Below are positions 1-8,602 of a stretch of DNA of 64,000 nt, one piece after another; position 1 is the stretch's first letter; every line of letters begins with the position of its first letter. This DNA is from Agromyces protaetiae (GTDB lineage Bacteria > Actinomycetota > Actinomycetes > Actinomycetales > Microbacteriaceae). The translations under genes were made by a program, and so were the position numbers. The stretch lies in the NCBI RefSeq assembly GCF_004135405.1, contig NZ_CP035491.1, positions 3,286,001 to 3,350,000 on the forward strand. The letters run 5' to 3'. The notes under the pieces were generated by a model. That model had not been told where the DNA came from, did not search any database, and worked only from the letters and a program-made list of their open reading frames with translations.

Positions 1-4
1 CGTG

Positions 5-43
5 AACGGCTGAACACGCGGTGACGCGGGTCCAGCCGTTTTT
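5..43. terminator. Hairpin terminator at left edge
   Basis: AACGGCTG (5-12) pairs with CAGCCGTT (33-40), and a run of T follows. It would end a rightward gene lying off the left edge. The leftward gene that stops at 90 may also use it. Confidence 0.55.
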
Positions 44-89
44 CATTGCGGGACGAGCGGTGCGACCGGGGCGCGGCGGCTTGCGCGGC

Positions 90-929
90 TCACCCGCCGA
101 CGCAATCGGGATCGCCTTCGCCGAAGCACGGAGCATGGTTCGCGGGCGGTTCCCACTGCGGTTCGGGTGCGATGAACCAACGCCCCCGGGGAACCGGGAG
201 CACGGCGGCGGTTCCGAGCGCGACGACGGCGAGCGCGAGTGCGAGGAGGACGACTCCTTTCCTGCGCCGTATCGCGGCGACCACGACGGCTGCCGCAATC
301 GCGAGGAGGCAGACGATCACGGTGACCTCGAAGCGCGCGATCTCCGCAGCCGTCGCTGTCGGAATCGTGCCTCCGATGTTGAAGTAGACGTCGAAGTACT
401 GCAGGAAGAGCGCCCCGACCAAGGCGCCCCCGACGATGAGCAGCACGGTCGTCACGGCCGAGAGCGCCCAGCGCCCCATGGACTCACCGACACGATGCCG
501 CGTGAGCATCATGGCACCGAGGTATCCCCCGATCGCCGCCGCCGCGGTGAATGCGAAGACGGTCGGTCCGCCCGCGAGCAGGAAGAACACGGGTGGCGCA
601 CCCGTGGCGAGCGTGAACCCGACGTCGAGCACTGCGGCCACCGCGACGGCAAGGCCGAGTCGCGCCTTGGGAGAGGGCGGTCTCGGCGCCGACACGATCA
701 CCGCGAGTGCCGCGAACCAGACCCCCCACTTGAGCAGGGCGCCCGTCATCCCGAAGACACCGCCGAGGAACGGCGACGCGCCGATCGCAACGCCGATCAC
801 GAGCTGGATGACCAGTGCTGCGGCGAGCGTCCCGCCGCCGACCGCGAGGAACTCCGCCGCGCGGAACCCCCACCGGGCCGTCGACCCCGCGGCAGGGGCG
901 GGTTGCGGCTCGTGCGAGGGGTACGTCAT
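90..929 (-). CDS. Multi-pass membrane protein, unknown function
   Basis: A 279-residue protein with about seven hydrophobic segments, roughly residues 26-50, 52-75, 85-110, 112-145, 155-175, 195-220 and 225-245. The N-terminus (MTYPSHEPQPAPAAG) is Pro/Ala-rich, and the tail is polar with two Cys (CFGEGDPDC). ATG at 929 is chosen because AGGTGAG lies just upstream. The open frame runs further upstream, but those residues look like shadow translation. The gene is divergent from the sigma-factor gene at 1068 and shares about 140 bp of upstream DNA with it. I do not recognise a family. It is probably an integral membrane protein of the cytoplasmic membrane. Confidence 0.75.
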   Translation of the reverse strand: MTYPSHEPQPAPAAGSTARWGFRAAEFLAVGGGTLAAALVIQLVIGVAIGASPFLGGVFGMTGALLKWGVWFAALAVIVSAPRPPSPKARLGLAVAVAAVLDVGFTLATGAPPVFFLLAGGPTVFAFTAAAAIGGYLGAMMLTRHRVGESMGRWALSAVTTVLLIVGGALVGALFLQYFDVYFNIGGTIPTATAAEIARFEVTVIVCLLAIAAAVVVAAIRRRKGVVLLALALAVVALGTAAVLPVPRGRWFIAPEPQWEPPANHAPCFGEGDPDCVGG

Positions 930-1067
930 CGGCTCACCTGGTTCCCATCCGGACTCACCGAAGTGTGGCACAGCCTCCGCGGATTCCCGCCGCCGACCCA
1001 ACGAAATCCGTCGCTGCATCGTTGATGATGGGTGACGGCGGAGATCCCGCCGTCGGGAGGAGCGCAC

Positions 1068-1601
1068 GTGGCGGGCTCGTGGGACGCGGTGGCGACACGC
1101 CTCGTCGCCGAGCGCGGCAGCGCGCTCGTGCGGTATGCGACCCTGCTCACGGGCGACCCCGACGAGGCGGCCGACCTCGTGCAGGACGCCCTGGTGCGGA
1201 CGTTCGGGCGGCCCAGGATGGCGCTCGATCTGCCGAAGGCGGAGGCGTACGTGCGGCGGGCGATCCTGAACGGCGTGATTGACCGGTCGCGACGGGCGGG
1301 GACGTGGCGGGGCATCCGCCATCTCGTGGGCGAACCGGCGACGAGCGCGTCACCCGCAGAAGCGACCGACGATCGCCTCGATCTCGCGGCGCGCGTGCGC
1401 GCGCTCGCGCCGCGCCAGGCCGCGTGCATCGTGCTGCGCTACTACGACGACCTCACGGTCGACGGCATCGCACGCACGCTCGGCATCTCGTCGGGCGCGG
1501 TCAAGCGCTACCTGAGCGACGGATTGCACGCCCTCTCCTCCCAGCTCGAGGCGGCGGGCGATCCCCGCGCGCAGAGAGGAGACGCGGATGTCCGGACCTG
1601 A
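1068..1601 (+). CDS. ECF RNA polymerase sigma factor (SigE-like family)
   Basis: A 177-residue sigma factor containing only regions 2 and 4. Region 2 covers about residues 15-75 (LVRYATLLTGDPDEAADLVQ). Region 4 covers about 110-160 and has the helix-turn-helix TVDGIARTLGISSGAVKRYL. It should direct RNA polymerase to a small stress regulon. GTG at 1068 is preferred to the GTG at 1032 because GGGAGGAG lies 5 nt before it. The stop codon overlaps the start of the next gene (1588), which encodes a membrane-anchored protein, so the two probably form a sigma/anti-sigma-like pair. No zinc-finger anti-sigma domain is present nearby. Confidence 0.85.
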   Translation: MAGSWDAVATRLVAERGSALVRYATLLTGDPDEAADLVQDALVRTFGRPRMALDLPKAEAYVRRAILNGVIDRSRRAGTWRGIRHLVGEPATSASPAEATDDRLDLAARVRALAPRQAACIVLRYYDDLTVDGIARTLGISSGAVKRYLSDGLHALSSQLEAAGDPRAQRGDADVRT

Positions 1602-2480
1602 CCTCCACGGAACCCCGGGCCGGGCGGCGCGCCCGGCGCGCACGGCACCGAGGAGCGGCTGCGAGAGGCGCTCGCGCACGCGGCGGATGCCTCGGACGGC
1701 GCCTCGCTCGACCTGCCGGCCGTGCTCGCGGCGAGCCGTCGCTCGCGGAGCGCACGGCGCCGGGCGATCGTCGGCGGGACGCTCGCCGTCGCGGGCGTCG
1801 TCGTGGTCGGCGGGCTCACGTTCGGCGCCGTGCGGCTGGGCGGCGCGGCCTCTTCGAGCGGATCGGCGGCGGATGCTCCGGTCGAGGCGCCGGGGTCGGG
1901 CGAGTCGTTCGCCGACCCCACCGGCGGCGTCGACTCGGGCGGCGAGGAGGCGGGGATCGCGCCGCGCGACCCGGTGCCGGCGCCCGATGTCGCGCTCGAC
2001 CCGCTCGCGACGTTCGCGCGGTGCGGTGCGCCGTCGCCCGCGCCGCAGGGCGACTCGGCCGACGGCGGCGAGGATGTCGCGGCCCGGCCCCTGCGGGTGT
2101 CGATCGCGCCGATCGGATCCGTCGCGCCCGGTGCCGCGACGACGGTCGCCGTGACGGTCCGGAACGCCGCGGAGACGCCGCTCGTCGGGTCGATCCGGAC
2201 TGCGCCGGTGCTCGCGGTCGCCGACGGCGCCGGGCTCGTGGTCGCGCACTCCCCCGCCGACGGATTCGGCGCGGCACGGGACATCCGCCTGGCCCCCGGG
2301 GCATCCCTCGAACTCTCGGCGACGCTCACCGCCGTGCGGTGCTCGCCGACCGGCGACCAGCGCGCCGACCAGCCCCTCGACCCCGGCGCCTACACCGTGC
2401 GCGCGACCGTCGTGCTCGTCCCGCTCGACGGCGACGACGTGCTCACCGGGTCGGCCGACGCCCGCTTCGACGTGCGCTGA
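1588..2480 (+). CDS. Membrane-anchored partner of the ECF sigma factor (apparent frameshift near 1613-1616)
   Basis: ATG 1588 has a strong site (AGAGAGGAG) and overlaps the sigma-factor stop. The recognisable body lies in the next frame down. Adding one base at the CCCC run 1613-1616 joins MSGPDLHGTP to a continuous acidic/helical N-terminal region, then an Arg-rich stretch, one transmembrane helix (AIVGGTLAVAGVVVVGG) and an exported domain of about 200 residues. That domain has beta-rich Ig-like composition (VAPGAATTVAVTVRNAAETP). Without the extra base, the longest intact frame begins at GTG 1722. It could be an anti-sigma or signalling partner. The placement next to the sigma gene supports this, but no known anti-sigma motif is visible. 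Confidence 0.6.
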
Positions 2481-2620
2481 AACGGGCCCCGACTCGGGCG
2501 CACGCGCCGGTGTCTCCCCAGAACGGGCCGCGTGACGCAACCCGACGCGCCCGCATGGACGCACCCCGCCCCTGGGCCATAGAGTGGGCTTCGTCCGGGC
2601 GGAAACGGGGGAATGCACTG

Positions 2621-4621
2621 GTGCACACGTCCAGAGGATGGTCGATCGCGGCCGCCGCTCTTGCAGTTCTGGCCGGTCTGTTCATCGCGTCGCCCGCGTA
2701 CGCCGAAGACCCCGTCACGTTCGGCGCCTCACCGGTCGTCGACGCCGCGGGAGTGCTCGGCGGCGACCTCGCCGAGGTCGAGCGCGCGCTCCAAGACGCG
2801 GGGCAGCGCAGCGGCCGTCAGCTGTTCGTCGCGTACGTCGACCAGTTCACGAACCCGACGTCGGCCGAGACCTGGGCGAACGACACGGCCGTCGCCAACA
2901 ACATGGGCGACGAAGACTATCTGCTCGCCGTCGCCGTCGACGGCCGCTCGTATTCGCTCTCGGTCGCCGACGGCGCGTCGCTCTCCGACTCCGAGATCGC
3001 GCGCATCCGCAGCCAGGTCATCGAGCCGCGGCTCAGCGACGACGACTGGGCGGGCGCGGCGATCGCGGCCGCCGACGCCATCGCGGGCGGTGGAGCGGGC
3101 ACCGGAGGCGGGTTCGGCTGGGGCTGGATTCTGCTCCTCCTCGCCCTCGCGGCCATCGTCGTCGTCGTCCTCGTCGTCGTCTCGCGGCGCAAGAAGAAGG
3201 CCGGGCAGGTCGCAGGCGGGGCAGCGGCGGTGCCGATCGAAGACCTCCGCCGCCAGGCCGGCGGCGCGCTCGTCGCGATCGACGACGCCGTCCGCACGAG
3301 CGAAGAAGAACTCGGCTTCGCCGTCGCCGCGTACGGCGACGAGGCGACGGCCCCGTTCCGCGAGGCGCTCGCAATGGCCAAGGGCAAGGTCGCCGAGGCG
3401 TTCGCCCTCCAGCAGCAGCTCGACGACGCCGTGCCCGACACCGACGAGCAGCGGCGCGCCTGGTACGGGAGCATCATCCAGCTCACGGGCGAGGCCGACC
3501 AGGCGCTCGACGAGCAGGCCGCGAAGTTCGACGAGCTCCGCGACCTCGAGCGCAACGCCCCGCAAGAGCTCGAGCGCGTGAAGCTCTTGACCGCCTCGCA
3601 GGCCGAGAAGGTCGCGCCCGCCGCCGATCGGCTCGCGGCGCTCGGCGCCGTGTACGCCGCGAGCGTGCTCGCGACCGTCGCCGACAACCCCGCGCAGGCG
3701 CAATCGCGGCTCGAGTTCGCGACGCAATCGGCGGATGCCGCGGCCGCGGCCATCGCGGCCGGCGAGACGAGCGACGCAGCGGTCTCGATCCGTGCCGCCG
3801 AGGAAGCCGCCGATCAGGCGGGCGTCCTCGCCGAAGCGATCGACAAGCTCGGCGCGGCCCTCGAGGAGGCCGACCACGCGGTCGCCGCCGGCGTCGCCGA
3901 CCTCGAGACCGACGTGCAGACCGCGGCCGGGCTCCAGGGCGCCGGTCTCGCCGAGATCGCCCAGGCCACCGCCGCCGAGGCGGCCGCGCTCCGCGCCGCG
4001 GGAGCCCAGGTCGGCCGCGACCCGCTCGCCCTGCAGGCCCGTCTCGAACAGGCGAACGCCCGCATCGACGGCGCCGTCGGATCGGCCCGCGAAGCCGCCG
4101 AGCAGGCCGCCCGCGTCGCCGCCCAGCTCGACCGGTCGATCTCGACCGCGCGCGCCGGAGTCGCCGCCGCCGAGGACTACCTCGTGAACCGCCGCGGCGC
4201 CGTCGGCGCCGAGGCCCGCACCCGCCTCGCCGAGGCCGGCCGGCTCGTCACGCTCGCCGAGCAGACGCGGGTGAGCGACCCCGCGGGCGCCCTCCAGAAC
4301 GCGCAACGCGCGGAGCAGTTGGCGAACGACGCCATCCGGGTCGCGCAGCAGGACGTCGGCGGCTTCGGCGGCGCGTTCGGCGGCCAGCCGCAGCAGGGCG
4401 GCGGAGGCGACGTCCTCGGCGCCGTGCTCGGCGGCATTCTCATCAACAACATGCTCGGCGGCGGGGGCGGGGGCGGGTTCGGAGGATTCGGCGGCGGAAG
4501 CGGTGGCGGCGGCGGATTCGGAGGATTCGGCGGCGGATCGAGCTCGGGCCGCCGGTCGGCCGCGGGAAGCTTCGGGGGCAGCTCCACGAGGGGCCGCCGA
4601 TCCGGAGGGGGACGGTTCTGA
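2621..4621 (+). CDS. TPM-domain protein, secreted/membrane, Gly-rich C-terminus
   Basis: A 666-residue protein with a signal peptide ending near SPAYA. A TPM domain (about residues 35-155; VVDAAGVLGGDLAEVERAL) is followed by a transmembrane helix (WILLLLALAAIVVVVLVVV) and a long Ala/Glu-rich coiled-coil region (about 215-570). The tail is Gly/Phe/Ser-rich and ends in basic residues. GTG 2621 is chosen for the signal peptide it opens and the upstream GGGGGAA. TPM domains occur in proteins linked to photosystem repair and membrane-associated phosphatase activity, but in actinobacteria the role is not settled. The PspA-family gene follows after 62 bp, which suggests a shared envelope-maintenance role. 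Confidence 0.8.
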   Translation: MHTSRGWSIAAAALAVLAGLFIASPAYAEDPVTFGASPVVDAAGVLGGDLAEVERALQDAGQRSGRQLFVAYVDQFTNPTSAETWANDTAVANNMGDEDYLLAVAVDGRSYSLSVADGASLSDSEIARIRSQVIEPRLSDDDWAGAAIAAADAIAGGGAGTGGGFGWGWILLLLALAAIVVVVLVVVSRRKKKAGQVAGGAAAVPIEDLRRQAGGALVAIDDAVRTSEEELGFAVAAYGDEATAPFREALAMAKGKVAEAFALQQQLDDAVPDTDEQRRAWYGSIIQLTGEADQALDEQAAKFDELRDLERNAPQELERVKLLTASQAEKVAPAADRLAALGAVYAASVLATVADNPAQAQSRLEFATQSADAAAAAIAAGETSDAAVSIRAAEEAADQAGVLAEAIDKLGAALEEADHAVAAGVADLETDVQTAAGLQGAGLAEIAQATAAEAAALRAAGAQVGRDPLALQARLEQANARIDGAVGSAREAAEQAARVAAQLDRSISTARAGVAAAEDYLVNRRGAVGAEARTRLAEAGRLVTLAEQTRVSDPAGALQNAQRAEQLANDAIRVAQQDVGGFGGAFGGQPQQGGGGDVLGAVLGGILINNMLGGGGGGGFGGFGGGSGGGGGFGGFGGGSSSGRRSAAGSFGGSSTRGRRSGGGRF

Positions 4622-4683
4622 GGGAGACATCCGACACCGGCGAACTGTGACACGTCCAACATCCAACGAAGGAGAAATCAACC

Positions 4684-5418
4684 ATGGCAAAGCAGTCCAT
4701 CTTCGGGCGCATCTCCCAGCTCGTGCGCGCGAACATCAACGCCCTTCTCGACGAGGCCGAAGACCCCGAGAAGATGCTCGACCAGATGGTGCGCGACTAC
4801 ACCAACTCGATCGCCGACGCCGAGGCCGCGATCGCCGAGACGATCGGCAACCTGCGCCTGCTCGAAGACGACCACAAAGAAGACGTCCGCGCCGCCGACG
4901 AGTGGGGTCAGAAAGCCCTTGCCGCGAGCCGCAAGGCCGACGAGTTCCGCACGGCCGGCAACACCGTCGACGCCGATAAGTTCGACAACCTCGCCAAGGT
5001 CGCCCTCAGCCGCCAGATCTCGGCCGAGAACGAGGCCCGCTCGGCCGAGCCGCAGCTCGCCGCGCAGACCGAGGTCGTCGACAAGCTCAAGAGCGGCCTC
5101 AACGGCATGAAGGAGAAGCTCGTCCAGCTGCAGAACAAGCGCAGCGAGCTCGTGGCCCGCTCGAAGACGGCCGCCGCACAGCAGCAGGTGCACGACGCCG
5201 TCAAGTCGATCGACATCCTCGACCCTACGAGCGACCTCGGCCGCTTCGAGGACAAGATCCGCCGCGAAGAGGCCAAGGTCCGCGGCCAGGCCGAGCTCGC
5301 CGCGTCGACCCTCGACGCGCAGTTCAACGAGCTCGACGACCTCGGCGAGCTCACCGAGGTCGACGCGCGCCTCGCGGCCCTCAAGGCCGGCGGAGCGCAG
5401 GGTGCGATCGGCGGCTGA
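4684..5418 (+). CDS. pspA: PspA/IM30 family membrane-stress protein
   Basis: A 244-residue protein, almost entirely helical and coiled-coil, that begins in the family's usual way (FGRISQLVRANINALLDEAEDP). The family binds the inner face of stressed membranes and oligomerises to keep them intact. AAGGAG lies a few bases before the ATG. It follows the TPM-domain gene, and an inverted-repeat terminator built from the GGATGCC motif lies 29 bp after its stop, so the two genes probably form one unit. Confidence 0.9.
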   Translation: MAKQSIFGRISQLVRANINALLDEAEDPEKMLDQMVRDYTNSIADAEAAIAETIGNLRLLEDDHKEDVRAADEWGQKALAASRKADEFRTAGNTVDADKFDNLAKVALSRQISAENEARSAEPQLAAQTEVVDKLKSGLNGMKEKLVQLQNKRSELVARSKTAAAQQQVHDAVKSIDILDPTSDLGRFEDKIRREEAKVRGQAELAASTLDAQFNELDDLGELTEVDARLAALKAGGAQGAIGG

Positions 5419-5446
5419 CGCGCGATCGGCTCGAGAGCCGCATGAC

Positions 5447-5483
5447 GGATGCCCCGTGCCGACACGATTCGGGCGGGGCATCC
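5447..5483. terminator. Hairpin terminator made of an inverted GGATGCC pair
   Basis: GGATGCCCCG (5447-5456) pairs perfectly with CGGGGCATCC (5474-5483) around a 17-nt loop, downstream of pspA. No T run follows. Confidence 0.65.
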
Positions 5484-5536
5484 GCCGTCTTCGTGACATC
5501 CGCCGCTGCCCGTGACTGAGGAGGATACTGAAGCCC

Positions 5537-6391
5537 ATGCCCGCCACCTTCGTCGTCGTGCCCGTCTGGCAGGGTTCCGTCTCGGCGCGCGCCATGAGCC
5601 ACGCCGACGGGGCCGAGGCGATCCGCGGCGACCTGCCGGCCGCGGCGACCGTCGTCGTCGACGTGCCCTCCGAGGCGGGCGAGACGCTCGGCACGGGAGT
5701 GCGACGGTACAGCACGATCCGACGTGTGCGCGAGCGCACGGCCGAAGCGCTCGCGACCGTCGCCGACCTGCCGATCACGATCGGCGGCGACTGCGGGGCG
5801 GCCCTCGCCTCGGTCGGCCATGCTTCGGCCGCGACGGGCGGCGACCTCGCGGTGCTCTGGCTCGACGCGCACCCCGACCTCAACACGCCCGAGACTTCAC
5901 CGTCGGGCGCGTTCGGCGGCATGGTGCTGCGGGCGATCGCGGGCGAGGGCGCCGAGGGCCTCGCGCTCGACGAGTCGACCCGTGTCGCGCCCTCGCGGCT
6001 CGTCCTCGGAGGCGCGCGCGCCTTCGACGACGAAGAGGTTCGGTTCATCGACGAGCACGGCGTCGCGACCCTCACGGTCGAAGACCTCTCCGACCCGACC
6101 GCCGTCGTCGCCGCCCTCGAAGCGACCGGCGCGGCGAACGTCTACGTGCACGTCGACCTCGACGTGCTCGACCCGTCGGCGCTCGACGGGCTCTCGTACC
6201 CCATGCCGTTCGGGATCGACGCGCAGACGCTCGTCGCGCTCGTGCGCGCAGTCGTGGCGCGATTCCCGCTCGCCGGGGCGTCGATCGCGGGATTCGCACC
6301 GGGCTCTCCCGCGGCCGCGAACGACGACCTGTCGACGATCCTGCGGCTCGTGGGCGCGCTCTCCTCGGCGGGCGCGAAGCGCGCAAGTTAG
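5537..6391 (+). CDS. Arginase/agmatinase/formiminoglutamase superfamily protein
   Basis: A 284-residue protein with the three metal-site motifs of the ureohydrolase fold: GGDCG (about residue 83), LDAHPDLNTP (about 113) and HVDLDVLDP (about 208). The family hydrolyses guanidino compounds such as arginine or agmatine with two Mn ions. The first motif normally reads GGDHS, and here the His ligand is replaced by Cys, so the metal site or substrate is probably atypical. The substrate cannot be named. GAGGAGG lies about 11 nt before ATG 5537. No arginine-catabolism gene is adjacent. Confidence 0.8.
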   Translation: MPATFVVVPVWQGSVSARAMSHADGAEAIRGDLPAAATVVVDVPSEAGETLGTGVRRYSTIRRVRERTAEALATVADLPITIGGDCGAALASVGHASAATGGDLAVLWLDAHPDLNTPETSPSGAFGGMVLRAIAGEGAEGLALDESTRVAPSRLVLGGARAFDDEEVRFIDEHGVATLTVEDLSDPTAVVAALEATGAANVYVHVDLDVLDPSALDGLSYPMPFGIDAQTLVALVRAVVARFPLAGASIAGFAPGSPAAANDDLSTILRLVGALSSAGAKRAS

Positions 6392-6559
6392 GCGCGCTCA
6401 CGCGTCTTCCGCCGCGGGTGTCCACGACACGCGGTAGGCGGTCAGCGCGGCCCGCGATTCGTGGACACTCGTGAACTCCCGCCGCGCAAGGCGTTCCCCC
6501 CACTGCGCGCCGTCCGTAGGCTGGCGGGAGCGGCGCAGCAGCCGCGGGAGGGGGTCGCC

Positions 6560-8008
6560 ATGACCCGCGAAGTGGATGTCGTCGTGCTCGGGGCGGGGCC
6601 GGTCGGCGAGAACGTCGCCGACCGCGCTCGTGCCGCGGGGCTCGAGGTCGTGATCGTCGAGCGCGAACTCGTGGGCGGCGAGTGCTCGTTCTGGGCGTGC
6701 GTGCCGTCGAAGACGCTGCTCCGGAGCGCCGACGCGTTGCGGGCCGCGGCGCGCGTGCCGGGCGCGGCGGGTGCCGTGACGGGTCCGCTCGACGTCGCCG
6801 CGGTCTTCGCGCGCCGCAACCGGTTCGTGTCGGACTGGGACGACGCGGGCGGCGCCGGATGGCTCGCGAGCGTCGGCGCGGAACTCGTGCGCGGGCAGGG
6901 CCGCCTCGACGGCCCGCGTCGCGTCGTCGTCGCACTCGCAGACGGCACAGAAGCGGCGTTCGCCGCGCGGCACGCGGTCGTGATCGCCACGGGGTCGGAT
7001 GCCGCGGTGCCCGACATCCCCGGACTCGCCGACGCCCGCCCGTGGACGAGCCGCGAGGCGACGAGCGCGCAGCGCGCGCCGGATCGGCTCGCGATCATCG
7101 GCGGCGGCACGGTCGCGGTCGAGATGGCGACGGCGTATGCCGGGTTCGGCACCGAGGTGACGGTGCTCGCGCGGTCGGGTCTCCTCGGCGGAGCCGACCC
7201 GTTCGCCGGAGAGGCGGTGGCCGAGGGGCTGCGCGGGCTCGGGGCATCCGTTCGTCTCGGAACGCACCCGCTGCGCGTCGAGCGCGACGCGTCGGGAGAG
7301 GTCGTGCTCACCCTCTCGTCCGAGGAGTCGCTCGTCGCCGACGAGGTGCTCGTCGCGACCGGGCGGACGCCTCGCACGCACGGCCTCGGGCTCGAGACGG
7401 TCGGCCTCGAACCCGGCGCGTGGATCGACGTCGACGACACGATGGCCGTGCGCGGCGCCGGTCACGAGAGACCCGAGCCCTGGCTCTACGCCGTCGGCGA
7501 CGTCACGCACCGCGCGCTCCTCACCCACCAGGGCAAGTACCAGGCCCGTGCGGCGGGCGACGTCATCGCGGCGCGCGCGCTCGGGCGGCCGGTCGACGAC
7601 GCACCGTGGGGCGTGCACGTCGCGACCGCCGACCACGCGGCCGTGCCCGCGGTCGTCTTCTCCGAGCCCGAGGTCGCGTACGTCGGCCTCACCGAGGCCG
7701 TCGCGCGCGAGCGCGGCGTCGACGTGCGGACGGTCGAGGTCGGGTTCTCATCGGTGAGCGGGGCGGGCATCCACTCCGACGGGCCCGAGGGGCGCGCGAA
7801 GCTCATCGTCGACGCCGCGAACAGCGTCGTCGTGGGCGCGACGTTCGTCGGGCAGGATGTCTCGGAGCTGCTGCATGCGGCCACGACCGCGATCGTCGGC
7901 GAGGTGCCCGTGACCCGGCTGTGGCACGCCGTGCCGGCGTTCCCGACCGTGAGTGAGATCTGGTTGCGACTTCTCGAGGCGCTCGGTCGCCCCGAGGTGG
8001 CAGCATGA
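6560..8008 (+). CDS. FAD-dependent pyridine nucleotide-disulfide oxidoreductase
   Basis: A 482-residue enzyme of the dihydrolipoamide dehydrogenase/mercuric reductase family. It has an N-terminal FAD Rossmann motif (VLGAGPVGENVA), the redox disulfide CSFWACVPSKT (CxxxxC), a second nucleotide-binding motif (IIGGGTVAVEMA) and the late FAD motif (YAVGDVTHRALLTHQGKYQ). The C-terminal dimerisation domain has HAVPAFPTVSE in place of the usual HAHPTLSE. It probably transfers electrons from NAD(P)H to a disulfide or small-molecule substrate. ATG 6560 follows GGGAGGGGG. A TAGGCT -10-like box is at 6517-6522. The next gene begins 4 bp after the stop. Confidence 0.85.
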   Translation: MTREVDVVVLGAGPVGENVADRARAAGLEVVIVERELVGGECSFWACVPSKTLLRSADALRAAARVPGAAGAVTGPLDVAAVFARRNRFVSDWDDAGGAGWLASVGAELVRGQGRLDGPRRVVVALADGTEAAFAARHAVVIATGSDAAVPDIPGLADARPWTSREATSAQRAPDRLAIIGGGTVAVEMATAYAGFGTEVTVLARSGLLGGADPFAGEAVAEGLRGLGASVRLGTHPLRVERDASGEVVLTLSSEESLVADEVLVATGRTPRTHGLGLETVGLEPGAWIDVDDTMAVRGAGHERPEPWLYAVGDVTHRALLTHQGKYQARAAGDVIAARALGRPVDDAPWGVHVATADHAAVPAVVFSEPEVAYVGLTEAVARERGVDVRTVEVGFSSVSGAGIHSDGPEGRAKLIVDAANSVVVGATFVGQDVSELLHAATTAIVGEVPVTRLWHAVPAFPTVSEIWLRLLEALGRPEVAA

Positions 8009-8012
8009 TGGG

Positions 8013-8453
8013 GTGACCGAACCCCGCACGACGCCCGGCCCCGCCCTCAACGACCGCGTCTTCCGCCTCCGCCTCCTCGACTCGCCCGTGAGCCGCGCGG
8101 GCTACCGGTTCGCGACCGCCGTCGGGTACGTGTGGGGCTTCCTGTGGTCGACGGGACGCGTCGAGCGCCGACAGGGGCTCTTCGTCTTCCAGGGCATGCC
8201 GAAGTGGGCGTTCCGCCGCGGCGGCGCGTGCGTCGGCGGTTGCTACCTCACCGACCACAACGTGAGCGACCGCGTGCTCGGCCACGAGGCCGTGCACAAG
8301 CAGCAGTGGCTGAAGTACGGCATGCTCTTCCCGTTCCTCTACCTCGCGGCGGGCATCGATCCGCTGAAGAACCGGTTCGAGATCGAGGCGGGGCTCGAGG
8401 CCGGCGGGTACGTGCGGCCGTCGCGCGCGCGGCTGCCGCGGACGGTCGCGTAG
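8013..8453 (+). CDS. Small protein with an HEXXH-like motif, unknown function
   Basis: A 146-residue protein that starts with GTG 4 bp after the oxidoreductase stop, so it is probably translated by coupling. It has a basic N-terminal part, a Cys-containing centre (GGACVGGCYLTDH), and the sequence LGHEAVHKQQWLKYG, whose HEAVH matches the zincin HEXXH pattern. A hydrophobic stretch follows (GMLFPFLYLAAGIDP). It could be a small metalloprotein or a membrane-associated hydrolase. I know no characterised homologue. Pairing with the disulfide oxidoreductase hints at a shared redox role, but that is inference. Confidence 0.7.
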   Translation: MTEPRTTPGPALNDRVFRLRLLDSPVSRAGYRFATAVGYVWGFLWSTGRVERRQGLFVFQGMPKWAFRRGGACVGGCYLTDHNVSDRVLGHEAVHKQQWLKYGMLFPFLYLAAGIDPLKNRFEIEAGLEAGGYVRPSRARLPRTVA

Positions 8454-8495
8454 GCCGCGTTCGCACCGACTCTCGGATACCCGCACTCTTGTCAG

Positions 8496-8567
8496 TATTA
8501 CTATTTCCGGATAGGGTTGAAGTATCCCGTTTTCGTAATAGGATCCGATGATCCGAATTTCGTAATA
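8496..8567 (+). promoter_or_regulatory. hipBA promoter with three 27-bp-spaced operators
   Basis: Three 5-N8-5 sites start at 8496 (TATTA-N8-GGATA), 8523 (TATCC-N8-TAATA) and 8550 (GATCC-N8-TAATA), exactly 27 bp apart. Together they match the E. coli HipB operator form TATCC-N8-GGATA. A promoter-like pair, TTGAAG (8517-8522) and TAGGAT (8539-8544) with a 16-bp spacer, overlaps the middle site, which fits autorepression. The stretch is clearly more AT-rich than its surroundings. Confidence 0.7.
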
Positions 8568-8602
8568 GGACGCCACCGGTCGAACACGAGGAGAGGTTCA
8601 AA

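Noticed and set aside
1304-2620. Upstream extension of the TPM-protein frame
   Set aside because: Arg/Ala-rich shadow translation across the sigma and partner genes. The signal peptide starts at GTG 2621.
8496-8583. Three regularly spaced 27-bp units as a CRISPR-like array
   Set aside because: Only three units, with imperfect repeats and no spacers of independent sequence. They sit on a promoter and match the operator form of the adjacent hipB.
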